From the NCBI RefSeq assembly GCF_034263275.1, contig NZ_CP139559.1, positions 5,828,001-5,892,000 of the forward strand: a stretch of DNA of 64,000 nucleotides, given 5' to 3'. The notes beneath the pieces are model-generated. The model saw nothing but the letters and a program-made list of their open reading frames with translations. It was not told where the DNA came from and ran no database searches. Positions 8,400-16,161 of the stretch are shown one piece after another. The position numbers were made by a program, and so were the translations under genes. Every line of letters begins with the position of its first letter. Position 1 is the stretch's first letter. This stretch comes from Mucilaginibacter sp. cycad4 (GTDB lineage Bacteria > Bacteroidota > Bacteroidia > Sphingobacteriales > Sphingobacteriaceae).

Positions 8400-9707
8400 A
8401 TGATTAATAATATTGCGGAGCTTTTAGAAGCACTCGTGAAAGCCGAGAGAGAAATGCTATCAAAAGAAGATATTCCGCATCGCGTTACCATAGGCGATAT
8501 GTATGAGGAGCTAACGGCCGAAATAATCCAAAGGAGCTTTTTTGATGGACTTAATTTAAATGTTGTAACGGGATCGTTTATTGAAAACCCTGTGGGTGTA
8601 TACTCCAAGGAAATGGATGTGATGTTGATTGAAGGTGAAGCTAAGCGAATTGGACGGACGCGGAGATATAAAGTTTCTCCCGATCAAGTAATCGCCGTTA
8701 TTCAAGTAAAAAAAACCTTAAACAAACAGCAATTATCAAGTGCTTATGAAAACCTAAAAGACGTTTACGACATTTCAGAATGGGATCAGTGTCCCACATA
8801 TACTCAACACCTTTGGCGAAATTCGTTTCTTCAAATTTGTAATAAAGATATTGTTGATAGGCAAAAGTTGAGGACAGATTTTGCCGACAAAACGGAAGAA
8901 CAAGTATTTCATATGCTGGCATTGGAGGCAGCTATGCCAATTAGAATCGTAATAAGCTATGAGGGTTATAAAACCGAACATGGACTGAGGCAGGGAGTTT
9001 ACGATTTTGTTTCAGACAACCTTTCGACGGTAGATGAGATGAAACACGGTTATTCGCCATTGATTTTTCCAAACTTAATTATTAATGAAGGGATTAGTTT
9101 AATAAAAGGAAATGCACAACCTTATGTTGGACCTATGATCGATGGACAGTGGGCTTTTTACTTTTCACATCCTAAAAAACCAATGGTTCACCTCTTAGAA
9201 GTCATCTGGACACGTCTTACTTATAGGTTTAATATCACATCTGATATCTTTGGGGAAGATTTGGAAATTGATGGTCTAAACACTCTTTTTCTTGCTAATA
9301 TGGTAAATGTTGATGGCATACAAGCATGGAACATTGAATACGTTTCCACCAGCAAAGAACGACTTGAGCAAGAAATCGTGATCAAAGATTGGGAACCGGT
9401 AAAGTTAAGTTTTCAGGAATATGCTTTGATAATGTACTTGATTAATATCGGTAGTATAAATAATCGAGAGATCAAAAGTATCTTCGGGAAAGACGATGAA
9501 AATTTTGTTAGTGATAGTTTTTTAAAACACCTGGTAAATTCTCATTTAATTGTTGTAGATACAATAGGTCAAGTGTCCTTAGCGACCACTGAATGCAAAA
9601 CCATGCACATAGAAGGAAATGGGTTTTTCGCCGCAGATGACCGCTCTGGCAGGTTCAGTCGATGGCTCGAAAAAATGAAAGGGACACCAAAACCAGATAA
9701 TACCTGA
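8400..9707 (+). CDS. DUF6602-like PD-(D/E)XK nuclease-type protein
   Basis: A 435-residue protein whose first 110 residues carry a PD-(D/E)XK-type signature as found in DUF6602 proteins: GDMYEELTAEII (Glu 36/37), KEMDVMLI (Asp 73) and VIAVIQVKK (Gln 102, Lys 104, replacing the usual E-x-K). The C-terminal 250 residues are unassigned and may bind target or partner. DUF6602 proteins are frequent beside defence genes. This one lies just upstream of a HEPN-like gene and a TrlF-type ATPase, and its DNA is more A/T-rich than the conjugation genes. Family assigned by motif only. Confidence 0.6.
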   Translation: MINNIAELLEALVKAEREMLSKEDIPHRVTIGDMYEELTAEIIQRSFFDGLNLNVVTGSFIENPVGVYSKEMDVMLIEGEAKRIGRTRRYKVSPDQVIAVIQVKKTLNKQQLSSAYENLKDVYDISEWDQCPTYTQHLWRNSFLQICNKDIVDRQKLRTDFADKTEEQVFHMLALEAAMPIRIVISYEGYKTEHGLRQGVYDFVSDNLSTVDEMKHGYSPLIFPNLIINEGISLIKGNAQPYVGPMIDGQWAFYFSHPKKPMVHLLEVIWTRLTYRFNITSDIFGEDLEIDGLNTLFLANMVNVDGIQAWNIEYVSTSKERLEQEIVIKDWEPVKLSFQEYALIMYLINIGSINNREIKSIFGKDDENFVSDSFLKHLVNSHLIVVDTIGQVSLATTECKTMHIEGNGFFAADDRSGRFSRWLEKMKGTPKPDNT

Positions 9708-9741
9708 TAGAAATTAAGCCAATAATTTTAATTCATCAAAC

Positions 9742-10281
9742 TTACTTTGACAAGGCACTATTTGTTTTTAGCTTCGGCTTAGTAAGATTTAAAATTTCTT
9801 CTTTAGCCGATTGAATCCTTTTGATAATGGAATCAATTTCCTCAACCGTAAACCACTTGTAGTTTGGACTATCCCGGTATTCCATTAGCCCGATTGCATA
9901 ACTATATTCAAGATTGTTTGTGGCTTGTGTCGTAGGGTAATGAGCAAATTGATTTCTAATCGAGTTTAAATAAGTCAGTTCATCCATTAGTTTCTTATAT
10001 GGATGACCTTTTTTCTTCGAAGGTTCAAAACCTTCATCTATTGCGCGGTTCAAGAGGATAGTTTTTACAGAAGTTCTTTTAGCTTCAAAAGTCATTCTGT
10101 CAAACACAATGTTTTGCATTTTCCGCCTGTCAACACCATCTCCTGCAAATTCGGCCGCAAGCAACGCCTCAATGTCTTTCTCAAACATTGCAAAATGAGC
10201 AATAATTTTACCTCTCACCGGGTAAGTTCGTTCCTCGTAATTTGGTTCAAAACAGTCTGGATCAAAATCTTCAATTCGCAT
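9742..10281 (-). CDS. HEPN-like protein (RNxxxH motif)
   Basis: A 179-residue all-helical-looking protein. Near residue 109 it has LNSIRNQFAHY, the R-x4-H arrangement of HEPN RNases (Arg 109, His 114). Upstream, IIAHFAMFEKDIEALLAAEF resembles the first HEPN helix. HEPN proteins act as RNA-cleaving toxins or effectors in toxin-antitoxin, abortive-infection and CRISPR systems. Here the gene is convergent with the DUF6602-like gene and divergent from the TrlF-type ATPase. No antitoxin partner is evident directly beside it. The call rests on the motif and the helical pattern. Confidence 0.55.
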   Translation of the reverse strand: MRIEDFDPDCFEPNYEERTYPVRGKIIAHFAMFEKDIEALLAAEFAGDGVDRRKMQNIVFDRMTFEAKRTSVKTILLNRAIDEGFEPSKKKGHPYKKLMDELTYLNSIRNQFAHYPTTQATNNLEYSYAIGLMEYRDSPNYKWFTVEEIDSIIKRIQSAKEEILNLTKPKLKTNSALSK

Positions 10282-10372
10282 CGTAAAAGATTGTAGTGTA
10301 GCCGAAGTTATCTAATACAAGATACAAACATCCTAACTTCTGTAAAGCATTATTTAAGGTTATTGTTTTTTT

Positions 10373-10388
10373 ATACTTTTATAAGTAT
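10373..10388. promoter_or_regulatory. small palindrome upstream of TrlF gene
   Basis: ATACTT (10373-10378) and AAGTAT (10383-10388) form a perfect inverted repeat with a 4-base spacer, 55 bases before the TrlF start and in an A/T-rich divergent intergenic region. Possible operator or part of a promoter; short enough to be chance. Confidence 0.25.
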
Positions 10389-10443
10389 CATTAATGTTAA
10401 ATATTTGAATAGCCTGTAGAAAGGCATTCTATAAACCTTATCA

Positions 10444-13344
10444 ATGAGCGCTAACAATAGAAAATTTCCAAAAGGGTCAGAATGGAGAAAATGGGATTTA
10501 CACGTCCACACACCATATTCTCTCGTCGAAGGTTTTACCGGAACTACTATTGATGAAAAGTGGGAAAATTTCATCAAAGACTTAGAAGATCTCCCCGAAG
10601 AATTTCAGGTGATAGGTATTAATGATTATCTATTTATTGATGGCTACAAAAAAATCTTGGAATATCGTCGAGCTGGCCGGTTAAAAAACATTCAGACTAT
10701 ATTACCAGTCGTCGAATTTCGGGTGAAAAAGTTTGCCGGGCATAAAGATTTTAAAAGAATAAATTTTCATGTAATATTTTCAGACGAACTGACTCCTGAA
10801 ATAATTGAAAGCCAGTTTCTAAACAGCTTAACCTCTAAATACCACCTTACTCCTGGTATCAATGGAATACGATGGAACGGTGTTGTAACTAAGGAAAGTC
10901 TAGAAGATTTAGGCGCCGCAATAAAACAAAGTGTATCTCCTGAGCAATTAGCAAAGTACGGCAGCGATTTGCAGGAGGGCTTTAACAATTTAAACTTGGA
11001 TGAGGAAGATATTTTCAAGGTACTTAAAGAAAATACTTATCTAAAAGGCAAATCATTAACTGCCATAGGAAAAACAGAATGGGAAAGCCTTTCATGGAGT
11101 GACCAAAGTATAGCTGAAAAGAAAGACGTAATAAACAAGGTTGATCTCGTATTTATATCCTCGGAGACTGTTGAAGCTTGCCATAATGCAAAGAAAAAGC
11201 TAACAGAACAATTGGTTAATAATCTTCTGCTTGATTGTAGTGATGCTCATTATAATTCCACTAACATCTCTATTAAAGATAGAATTGGTAAGTGTTTCAC
11301 CTGGATTAAAGCAGATCCAACATTTAATGGCCTCAAGCAAATTGTACATGAGCCGGATACTCGTATAATCATCCGGGACATACGACCTGACACTAAAACG
11401 GATTATAATGTTTTAGATAAAGTGAGATTTGTTGGCGTAAAAGATGATTTTTTTGGTAATGATGTTATTGAACTCAACCCTAATTTGAACGTAATTATCG
11501 GTGGAAAATCATCAGGTAAATCTTTACTGTTATTTCATACTGCTAAAACTGTCGATCCTGTTCAGGTAAAAGAGAAGTTAGGCATTGTTGGTGAGAAAGA
11601 ATACGATTTGAAGTCAAGGCTTTCTGATTTTGATTTTGAGGTTCATTGGAAAGATGGCCATATAGACCTGCTGTCAGCAGATCCAGACACAAGAACGCGG
11701 CAAATTACCTACGTTCCGCAGATGTATATCAACCATCTGGCAGAACAAAAAGGCGAAAAGAAATTAGGTGAATTGATAGAAAGCATATTACTACAGAACC
11801 CCAATTTCAAGACCTTTTATGAGGATAAAACTGAAATCATCCAAAATCTAAACTTAGAAATTGCCAATGATATAAATGAAATTTTTATCATAAAGGAAAA
11901 TTATCAGCAAGCCCACAAGGAGCATAAAGCTATAGGGGACAAAACAGCTATTACTTCAAATATTGCTTCGATACAAAAGGACATTTCAGATCTTAAAAGT
12001 AAATCAGGTTTTTCAGACATCGAGGTGAAGCAATATGAACGTCTGGTAAAGAGGAAACAAATATCAGGTAATAATCTTGAACGGCTAAATAATTATCTCG
12101 GAACAGTCGACGATTATCTTGAGACGATTGTGCAACTTAAAACTGATGCTAACGACACGATTGACAACTTCGCAATTAATGAAGCAGATTTTGATGGAGA
12201 TATATCTGCTACAAAATTTGTTTCAACCAACAAAGAATTGGACAAAAAAACGAGTGAAGATGCTTTTAAATTAATTGAAGCAAAATATGTATCAATAAAA
12301 GCGGACATACGAAAGATTATCAATAGAAAAGTTGAAGCATTGGCAGGCATCGAAAAGGAATTTGAACCATTTAATACAAAAATAAAAAGCCAAGAGCAGC
12401 TGAAGACTTTGAATCAACGAATGGAGCAAGATCAGAATAAGATCAAGTCACTGGATGAAAAAGCAAAGCAAATGCAAAAAATTGCTGATGCAGGAAAGTT
12501 GAAGAAAGAACAAATTTTAAATAATTCGGATAATGTATTTAAATCTTATCAGGAAATTTTAAATGAAATTAAGAAGCCAGAATTAGCCAAGATCGGAACG
12601 GATTTAAAGCTTGATGTAAATTTGGAAATCGACTTACCTTCATTTCAAAATGGCTTTTGTAGCTTGCTCGATGGACGGTCTAATTTTAACGTAATCTTTG
12701 GAAACAGTTTTAATGCCAGTAATGAATATGTTTACGAAGAAGGCACGCATCAGTCAAACCTAAAGGCTATTTATGAAAAGGTGTGGTTTCATGAGAAAAA
12801 CAATATAAAGTTCAAAGCAGGATTCGGCCCGAAGCAAGCAATTTCTCAACTGCTTAAGGACAACTTTAAGTTTAAATACAATATTCTTTACAATGGCGAT
12901 GATATTCTGCAAATGTCGCCAGGTAAGAGAGGGCTTGTTTTGATGCAAATCATATTACATTTAAGTAATGCTGAACATCCAATCCTAATAGATCAACCAG
13001 AAGATAATCTTGACAATAGGACTATTTACAATGATCTTAATGCTTTTATAAAGGAAAAAAAGATTAAAAGACAAATTATTTTAGTCACCCATAATGCAAA
13101 CCTGGTAGTATCTACTGACGCTGAACAGGTTATTATTGCGAATCAGAACGGACAAGATAAAGGTAAGACTAACGAAAAATATCAATTTGAGTACGCTTCC
13201 GGTTCGCTTGAAAACACTTTTAAAGACTCTAACCAAGATGGTATACTAAACCAAATGGGTATTCGTGAACATGTTTGTGATATTCTTGAAGGTGGTGAAG
13301 TAGCATTTCAATATCGTGAAAGAAAATATGGCTTTAAAAATTAA
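10444..13344 (+). CDS. TrlF/Ppl-type PHP-domain AAA/SMC-like ATPase
   Basis: A 966-residue protein. The N-terminal PHP-type domain starts WRKWDLHVHTPYS (HxH at residues 20/22) and is followed by an SMC-like ATPase. Walker A is GGKSSGKS (about 353-360), then a long helical, probably coiled-coil middle (about 470-750), then Walker B ILIDQPEDNLD (about 846-856) and ILVTHNANLV. This is the TrlF family layout, and the same PHP-plus-ATPase layout as the single-protein anti-phage system Ppl. The expected role is sensing or processing nucleic acid with ATP and cleaving through the PHP metal site. A HEPN-like gene starts 8 bases after its stop, so the two are translated from one message. Confidence 0.82.
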   Translation: MSANNRKFPKGSEWRKWDLHVHTPYSLVEGFTGTTIDEKWENFIKDLEDLPEEFQVIGINDYLFIDGYKKILEYRRAGRLKNIQTILPVVEFRVKKFAGHKDFKRINFHVIFSDELTPEIIESQFLNSLTSKYHLTPGINGIRWNGVVTKESLEDLGAAIKQSVSPEQLAKYGSDLQEGFNNLNLDEEDIFKVLKENTYLKGKSLTAIGKTEWESLSWSDQSIAEKKDVINKVDLVFISSETVEACHNAKKKLTEQLVNNLLLDCSDAHYNSTNISIKDRIGKCFTWIKADPTFNGLKQIVHEPDTRIIIRDIRPDTKTDYNVLDKVRFVGVKDDFFGNDVIELNPNLNVIIGGKSSGKSLLLFHTAKTVDPVQVKEKLGIVGEKEYDLKSRLSDFDFEVHWKDGHIDLLSADPDTRTRQITYVPQMYINHLAEQKGEKKLGELIESILLQNPNFKTFYEDKTEIIQNLNLEIANDINEIFIIKENYQQAHKEHKAIGDKTAITSNIASIQKDISDLKSKSGFSDIEVKQYERLVKRKQISGNNLERLNNYLGTVDDYLETIVQLKTDANDTIDNFAINEADFDGDISATKFVSTNKELDKKTSEDAFKLIEAKYVSIKADIRKIINRKVEALAGIEKEFEPFNTKIKSQEQLKTLNQRMEQDQNKIKSLDEKAKQMQKIADAGKLKKEQILNNSDNVFKSYQEILNEIKKPELAKIGTDLKLDVNLEIDLPSFQNGFCSLLDGRSNFNVIFGNSFNASNEYVYEEGTHQSNLKAIYEKVWFHEKNNIKFKAGFGPKQAISQLLKDNFKFKYNILYNGDDILQMSPGKRGLVLMQIILHLSNAEHPILIDQPEDNLDNRTIYNDLNAFIKEKKIKRQIILVTHNANLVVSTDAEQVIIANQNGQDKGKTNEKYQFEYASGSLENTFKDSNQDGILNQMGIREHVCDILEGGEVAFQYRERKYGFKN

Positions 13345-13352
13345 CAATCTAT

Positions 13353-13817
13353 ATGATCAATTGGATAAATAATCGATTCGGCACCAATTTTAAGGAAGCA
13401 GAGATTGAGAGTATAAAAGACTTTTCGTTAATCTGGAATATTTTTGAGCGATATGTTTGCAATAACAACTTTACGATTGACCGCGCGGAAAATGAAATAT
13501 CAGTTAAAAAAATTGATATAGCTAAGTTTCAAACACACCTTGACTATTTCAAGAGCCGTTACACCGAAAACGGAAATGTAAATCATCGCTTTGCTCATTT
13601 AAACTTCCGGGCAAATGATAGACAACAGCTGGTAAACGATGTACTTTTAGGCGGAGTGGCAAAGCCAAACCAAGTTATATTGGCATTAGTCATTATAGTT
13701 TATAGATACCGTAATAATTTATTTCATGGAATTAAGGATATACAACTCATTGATCAACAAAACGAAAATTTCGAGATTGCAAATTCATTTTTGACCACGC
13801 TGCTTGACTATTTTTAG
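13353..13817 (+). CDS. HEPN-like partner of TrlF-type ATPase
   Basis: A 154-residue helical protein. Its C-terminal third has VIIVYRYRNNLFHGIKD, with Arg 120 and His 125 in the R-x4-H HEPN spacing. It starts 8 bases after the TrlF-type stop, in the same operon. HEPN proteins of the MAE_28990 type often act as RNase effectors, so it could be an effector or regulator of the ATPase. It is not obviously a copy of the HEPN-like protein at 9742-10281, since outside the motif the two share little. Confidence 0.55.
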   Translation: MINWINNRFGTNFKEAEIESIKDFSLIWNIFERYVCNNNFTIDRAENEISVKKIDIAKFQTHLDYFKSRYTENGNVNHRFAHLNFRANDRQQLVNDVLLGGVAKPNQVILALVIIVYRYRNNLFHGIKDIQLIDQQNENFEIANSFLTTLLDYF

Positions 13818-13971
13818 GTGTATTGACTTAATTCAAAGCAGCTATTTGACATTACTTCCGCTGTGAAAAGTACCTTGTGGCACCTGCTCACGTACTTGCA
13901 CGCGCTTGTTTTGTGCCGGATACGGTGTGTTTTTTCATCTGACCTTGGCAAGGTGAGTACCGGCAAAATAC

Positions 13972-14196
13972 TTAGTAATCCATCAGTTCCTTAAGGGGCA
14001 CATTCAGCCCCTTCGCCAATTCAGTAAGAGATATTAGAGTAAGATTATATTCACCGTTCTCATACTTTTTAATGTCAGCGTGATCGATGTTGCAATTAAG
14101 TGCGAGTTTCCGCAGAGATAGGTTTTGTTTTTTGCGAAGCGCTTGGAGATGTTTTCCAAATTTAATAAGAGTTTCCTTATGTTGTTCGCTTAGCAT
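13972..14196 (-). CDS. XRE-family HTH regulator, small
   Basis: A 74-residue protein that is essentially one Cro/C1-type helix-turn-helix: FGKHLQALRKKQNLSLRKLA, then KYENGEYNLTLISLTELAKG. It closely resembles the 91-residue regulator at 15142-15417 (shared LSLR-LA and ELAKGL-V-KEL), so the two are paralogues on the same strand 1 kb apart. Targets unknown; the nearby small membrane-protein gene and the defence unit are candidates. Confidence 0.85.
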   Translation of the reverse strand: MLSEQHKETLIKFGKHLQALRKKQNLSLRKLALNCNIDHADIKKYENGEYNLTLISLTELAKGLNVPLKELMDY

Positions 14197-14339
14197 CGTT
14201 CTGATTAGTACAGCGAAAATTGTCGTTTTTTACTTCAAAAGTGGTGGAGAGTATCCCACCACTTAGTATATTTGCCTGAATGTGAGTGTAAATACCGCTA
14301 TTATGCTTAGTATTATGCCACCAATTATGAATTAAGAAG

Positions 14340-14504
14340 ATGTCAAAATTAAAACGACAATGGGAAGTCCGTCAATCAGCTGAAGCTCCAATGGCTTACT
14401 CCCAAGCCAAAAAAGGCAAACAATGGTATTTTGCTATTGCGCTGATTGTGTTATGGGCGCTGATTTATTTAGGTATTAAACTGCAAATTATTCATGCTTT
14501 ATAA
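14340..14504 (+). CDS. small single-pass membrane protein, 54 residues
   Basis: An ATG-to-TAA frame encodes a 54-residue protein with a basic N-terminal half (MSKLKRQWEV...) and one membrane helix (YFAIALIVLWALIYLGIKL). It stands 68 bases before the start of the next plus-strand gene. The clean amphipathic-basic plus helix layout supports a real gene; function unknown. Confidence 0.5.
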   Translation: MSKLKRQWEVRQSAEAPMAYSQAKKGKQWYFAIALIVLWALIYLGIKLQIIHAL

Positions 14505-14572
14505 CTCAGGGTTATAATTTTATGAGGTAAATCAATTTTAGCCTTTTGTATATTAGTTTTTAAAAATAACCT

Positions 14573-15145
14573 ATGAAAATCGTCCTTAAGTCTATTGCAA
14601 TAATTTCCTTATTGATAGTTTACGGAGAGCTGGCTCTCTGTCAAATACCAACCAGGATAATTAGCGGTAAAGTAATGATCAATGACGGCAGTCTAATCCC
14701 AAAGCAGGAAAAATACGCGCTAATAACCGATAGCCTCAAAAAGCAACTTGAAGCTAATCCGAATGATACTACCAGTTTATTTTATCGGGCGCTTCTCTTA
14801 GATTGTTTTAATGAACAATTAGCGAAGCCGGCACCGACCGAAAAAGGCGCTTTGGAAAATTTACAGCGCGCGGCCAATTTGATTGATAAAGCTATTTCTT
14901 TAAAGATGCAGGATTTTAAACTAAAAGTTTTACGGGCCCAGGTTTACAAGGATTTGGCTTACCGGTTTGGTGGAGATGAATCTTATAAATTTACTGTAAA
15001 ACAAATAAATGAGCGCCGGGTTTTGTTCAACACTTATAAAGAAAAAGCAAATAAATTATATAATGAACTAGCGGAGATTGATAAGGATAATGCTTACGAT
15101 TACCAGAAGCTGAAAGTCAATTACGACTATCCAATTAAACCTTAA
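14573..15145 (+). CDS. secreted TPR-like protein
   Basis: A 190-residue protein with a signal peptide (KSIAIISLLIVYGELALC) and a helical body. The part around residues 55-75 (LEANPNDTTSLFYRALLL) and LIDKAISLKMQDFKLKVLRA look like tetratricopeptide helices, so a periplasmic or lipid-anchored scaffold is plausible; a Cys lies at the predicted cleavage point. Its last four bases overlap the end of the convergent XRE gene. No close family named. Confidence 0.6.
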   Translation: MKIVLKSIAIISLLIVYGELALCQIPTRIISGKVMINDGSLIPKQEKYALITDSLKKQLEANPNDTTSLFYRALLLDCFNEQLAKPAPTEKGALENLQRAANLIDKAISLKMQDFKLKVLRAQVYKDLAYRFGGDESYKFTVKQINERRVLFNTYKEKANKLYNELAEIDKDNAYDYQKLKVNYDYPIKP

Positions 15146-15417
15146 ATTTTAAAGTCTAGTAATTCCTTTGGTTCGACTTCCAAACCCTTTGCAAGTTCAA
15201 AAATTGTCGATAGTTGAACATCCCATGTAGCATTCTCAATTTTTGAGATTTGACTATCGTCAAGATCACATTTAGCCGCAAGCGCTCTTAGCGAAAGCTT
15301 TTTAGCATTTCGGATCTTTTTCAAATTTGTTCCAAAACCTTCTTTCAAGTGGTCGTAATTACTTTTCAATGCTTTGCTGTAAATATCAGACTCAAAATGA
15401 ATTAATATTTTCATCAA
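15142..15417 (-). CDS. XRE-family HTH regulator
   Basis: A 91-residue protein with a Cro/C1-type helix-turn-helix in residues 28-85 (FGTNLKKIRNAKKLSLRALA, then SQISKIENATWDVQLSTIFE). It is a paralogue of the 74-residue regulator at 13972-14196. Its 5' side faces an intergenic region with large interleaved inverted repeats, which could be its operator region. Confidence 0.85.
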   Translation of the reverse strand: MMKILIHFESDIYSKALKSNYDHLKEGFGTNLKKIRNAKKLSLRALAAKCDLDDSQISKIENATWDVQLSTIFELAKGLEVEPKELLDFKI

Positions 15418-15505
15418 AATGCGGTAATATTCTTCCGCAATTCAAAAAGATTATTATATTTGTTTTGCGATACTTCTTGAATTAAACTGAAGCATTCGCT
15501 TTGTC

Positions 15506-15647
15506 TCGACTTAGAAACGTGAGAAATTTCAACCCTCCGAGACGTAAGTGACGGCCCATATCCTATACCATAGGTGTGGGCTCGCTTATCGTTGGGTGGG
15601 CTCTTCTCACGTGCCTTAAGTCGATAAGTTGAGTCCACGCCTATGGT
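15506..15647. repeat. interleaved imperfect inverted repeats (pseudoknot-like)
   Basis: Two inverted repeats interlock. Repeat A is 15506-15524 with 15605-15624 (arms TCGACTTA and ACGTGAGA match exactly around a short mismatched centre). Repeat B is 15567-15591 with 15622-15647 (ACCATAGG.GTGG.CTC and CTTATCG match). A' lies between the two B arms and B lies between the two A arms, so as RNA they would form a pseudoknot and cannot be a simple hairpin. It sits between divergent genes at 15417 and 15684. Could be a regulatory RNA, a multi-operator or a palindromic mobile repeat. Confidence 0.6.
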
Positions 15648-15683
15648 TTTTCTGTAGGACCGACTTGCAAAATCAAAGATTGC

Positions 15684-15959
15684 ATGGAAGCGGTTTATCA
15701 TAACATTCAACCTTATCCGGGATTACCTTTTAAAAAGGTAATGGAGAGCTTCTTTGCCAAACATTCGCCGGAGTCGGCGAGGTTTATGTTTTGGAAGTTT
15801 TTTCAATGTTGGGCCATTAAGGACTGTAAGATCAATGCGGAAATTTCCGATGAGGAAGTAGCCCAATTCTTCGACCAGTTGGGCGATTTTGTCGCCGCGG
15901 CCTACCTGGAACATCAATCAATCAACTCAAACAAGCAGAAAGGAGAACGGCATGAATAA
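15684..15959 (+). CDS. small hypothetical protein upstream of SusC
   Basis: A 91-residue soluble protein (MEAVYHNIQPYPGLPF...) with a compact helical look, several aromatic residues and two Cys. No family recognised. It begins 36 bases after the interleaved repeats and ends just before a terminator-like hairpin that precedes the SusC gene, so it may encode a regulator or be an independent small gene. Confidence 0.6.
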   Translation: MEAVYHNIQPYPGLPFKKVMESFFAKHSPESARFMFWKFFQCWAIKDCKINAEISDEEVAQFFDQLGDFVAAAYLEHQSINSNKQKGERHE

Positions 15960-16005
15960 ACTCCCCGTACATTCCTGGCTGCTTTTAATATCCCCTCCCG
16001 AATAA
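15952..16005 (+). CDS. possible 17-residue leader peptide
   Basis: An ATG overlapping the stop of the preceding gene (8 bases shared) reads MNKLPVHSWLLLISPPE and stops 6 bases before a long-loop terminator hairpin. A purine-rich AGGAGAA lies upstream at a ribosome-binding distance. Position between a gene and a terminator fits a leader peptide, but it may be chance. Confidence 0.3.
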   Translation: MNKLPVHSWLLLISPPE

Positions 16006-16011
16006 TGACGC

Positions 16012-16069
16012 GAGACGGCAATCGGTATTAAGATCAGTTAATTAGTTAGTCCGATTGCCGCTCTCTTTT
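16012..16069 (+). terminator. terminator/attenuator hairpin upstream of SusC
   Basis: GAGACGGCAATCGG (16012-16025) pairs with CCGATTGCCGCTCTC (16051-16065) with one extra base, followed by TTTT. The loop is unusually long (25 bases), which leaves room for alternative folding. It separates the 91-residue gene from the SusC start at 16162. Confidence 0.65.
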
Positions 16070-16161
16070 AATTCCCTCCATTTTCTCGTAACAAAGCCTG
16101 CAAATCAGGCATGAAGGCCTTTAATCATATCGATTTGCAGGAAAAATCTGACAAATCCCTT

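Noticed and set aside
15414..15710. 98-residue minus-strand open frame
   Set aside because: It runs through the interleaved repeats, has no plausible protein composition and overlaps the start of the gene at 15684. The repeats explain the open frame.
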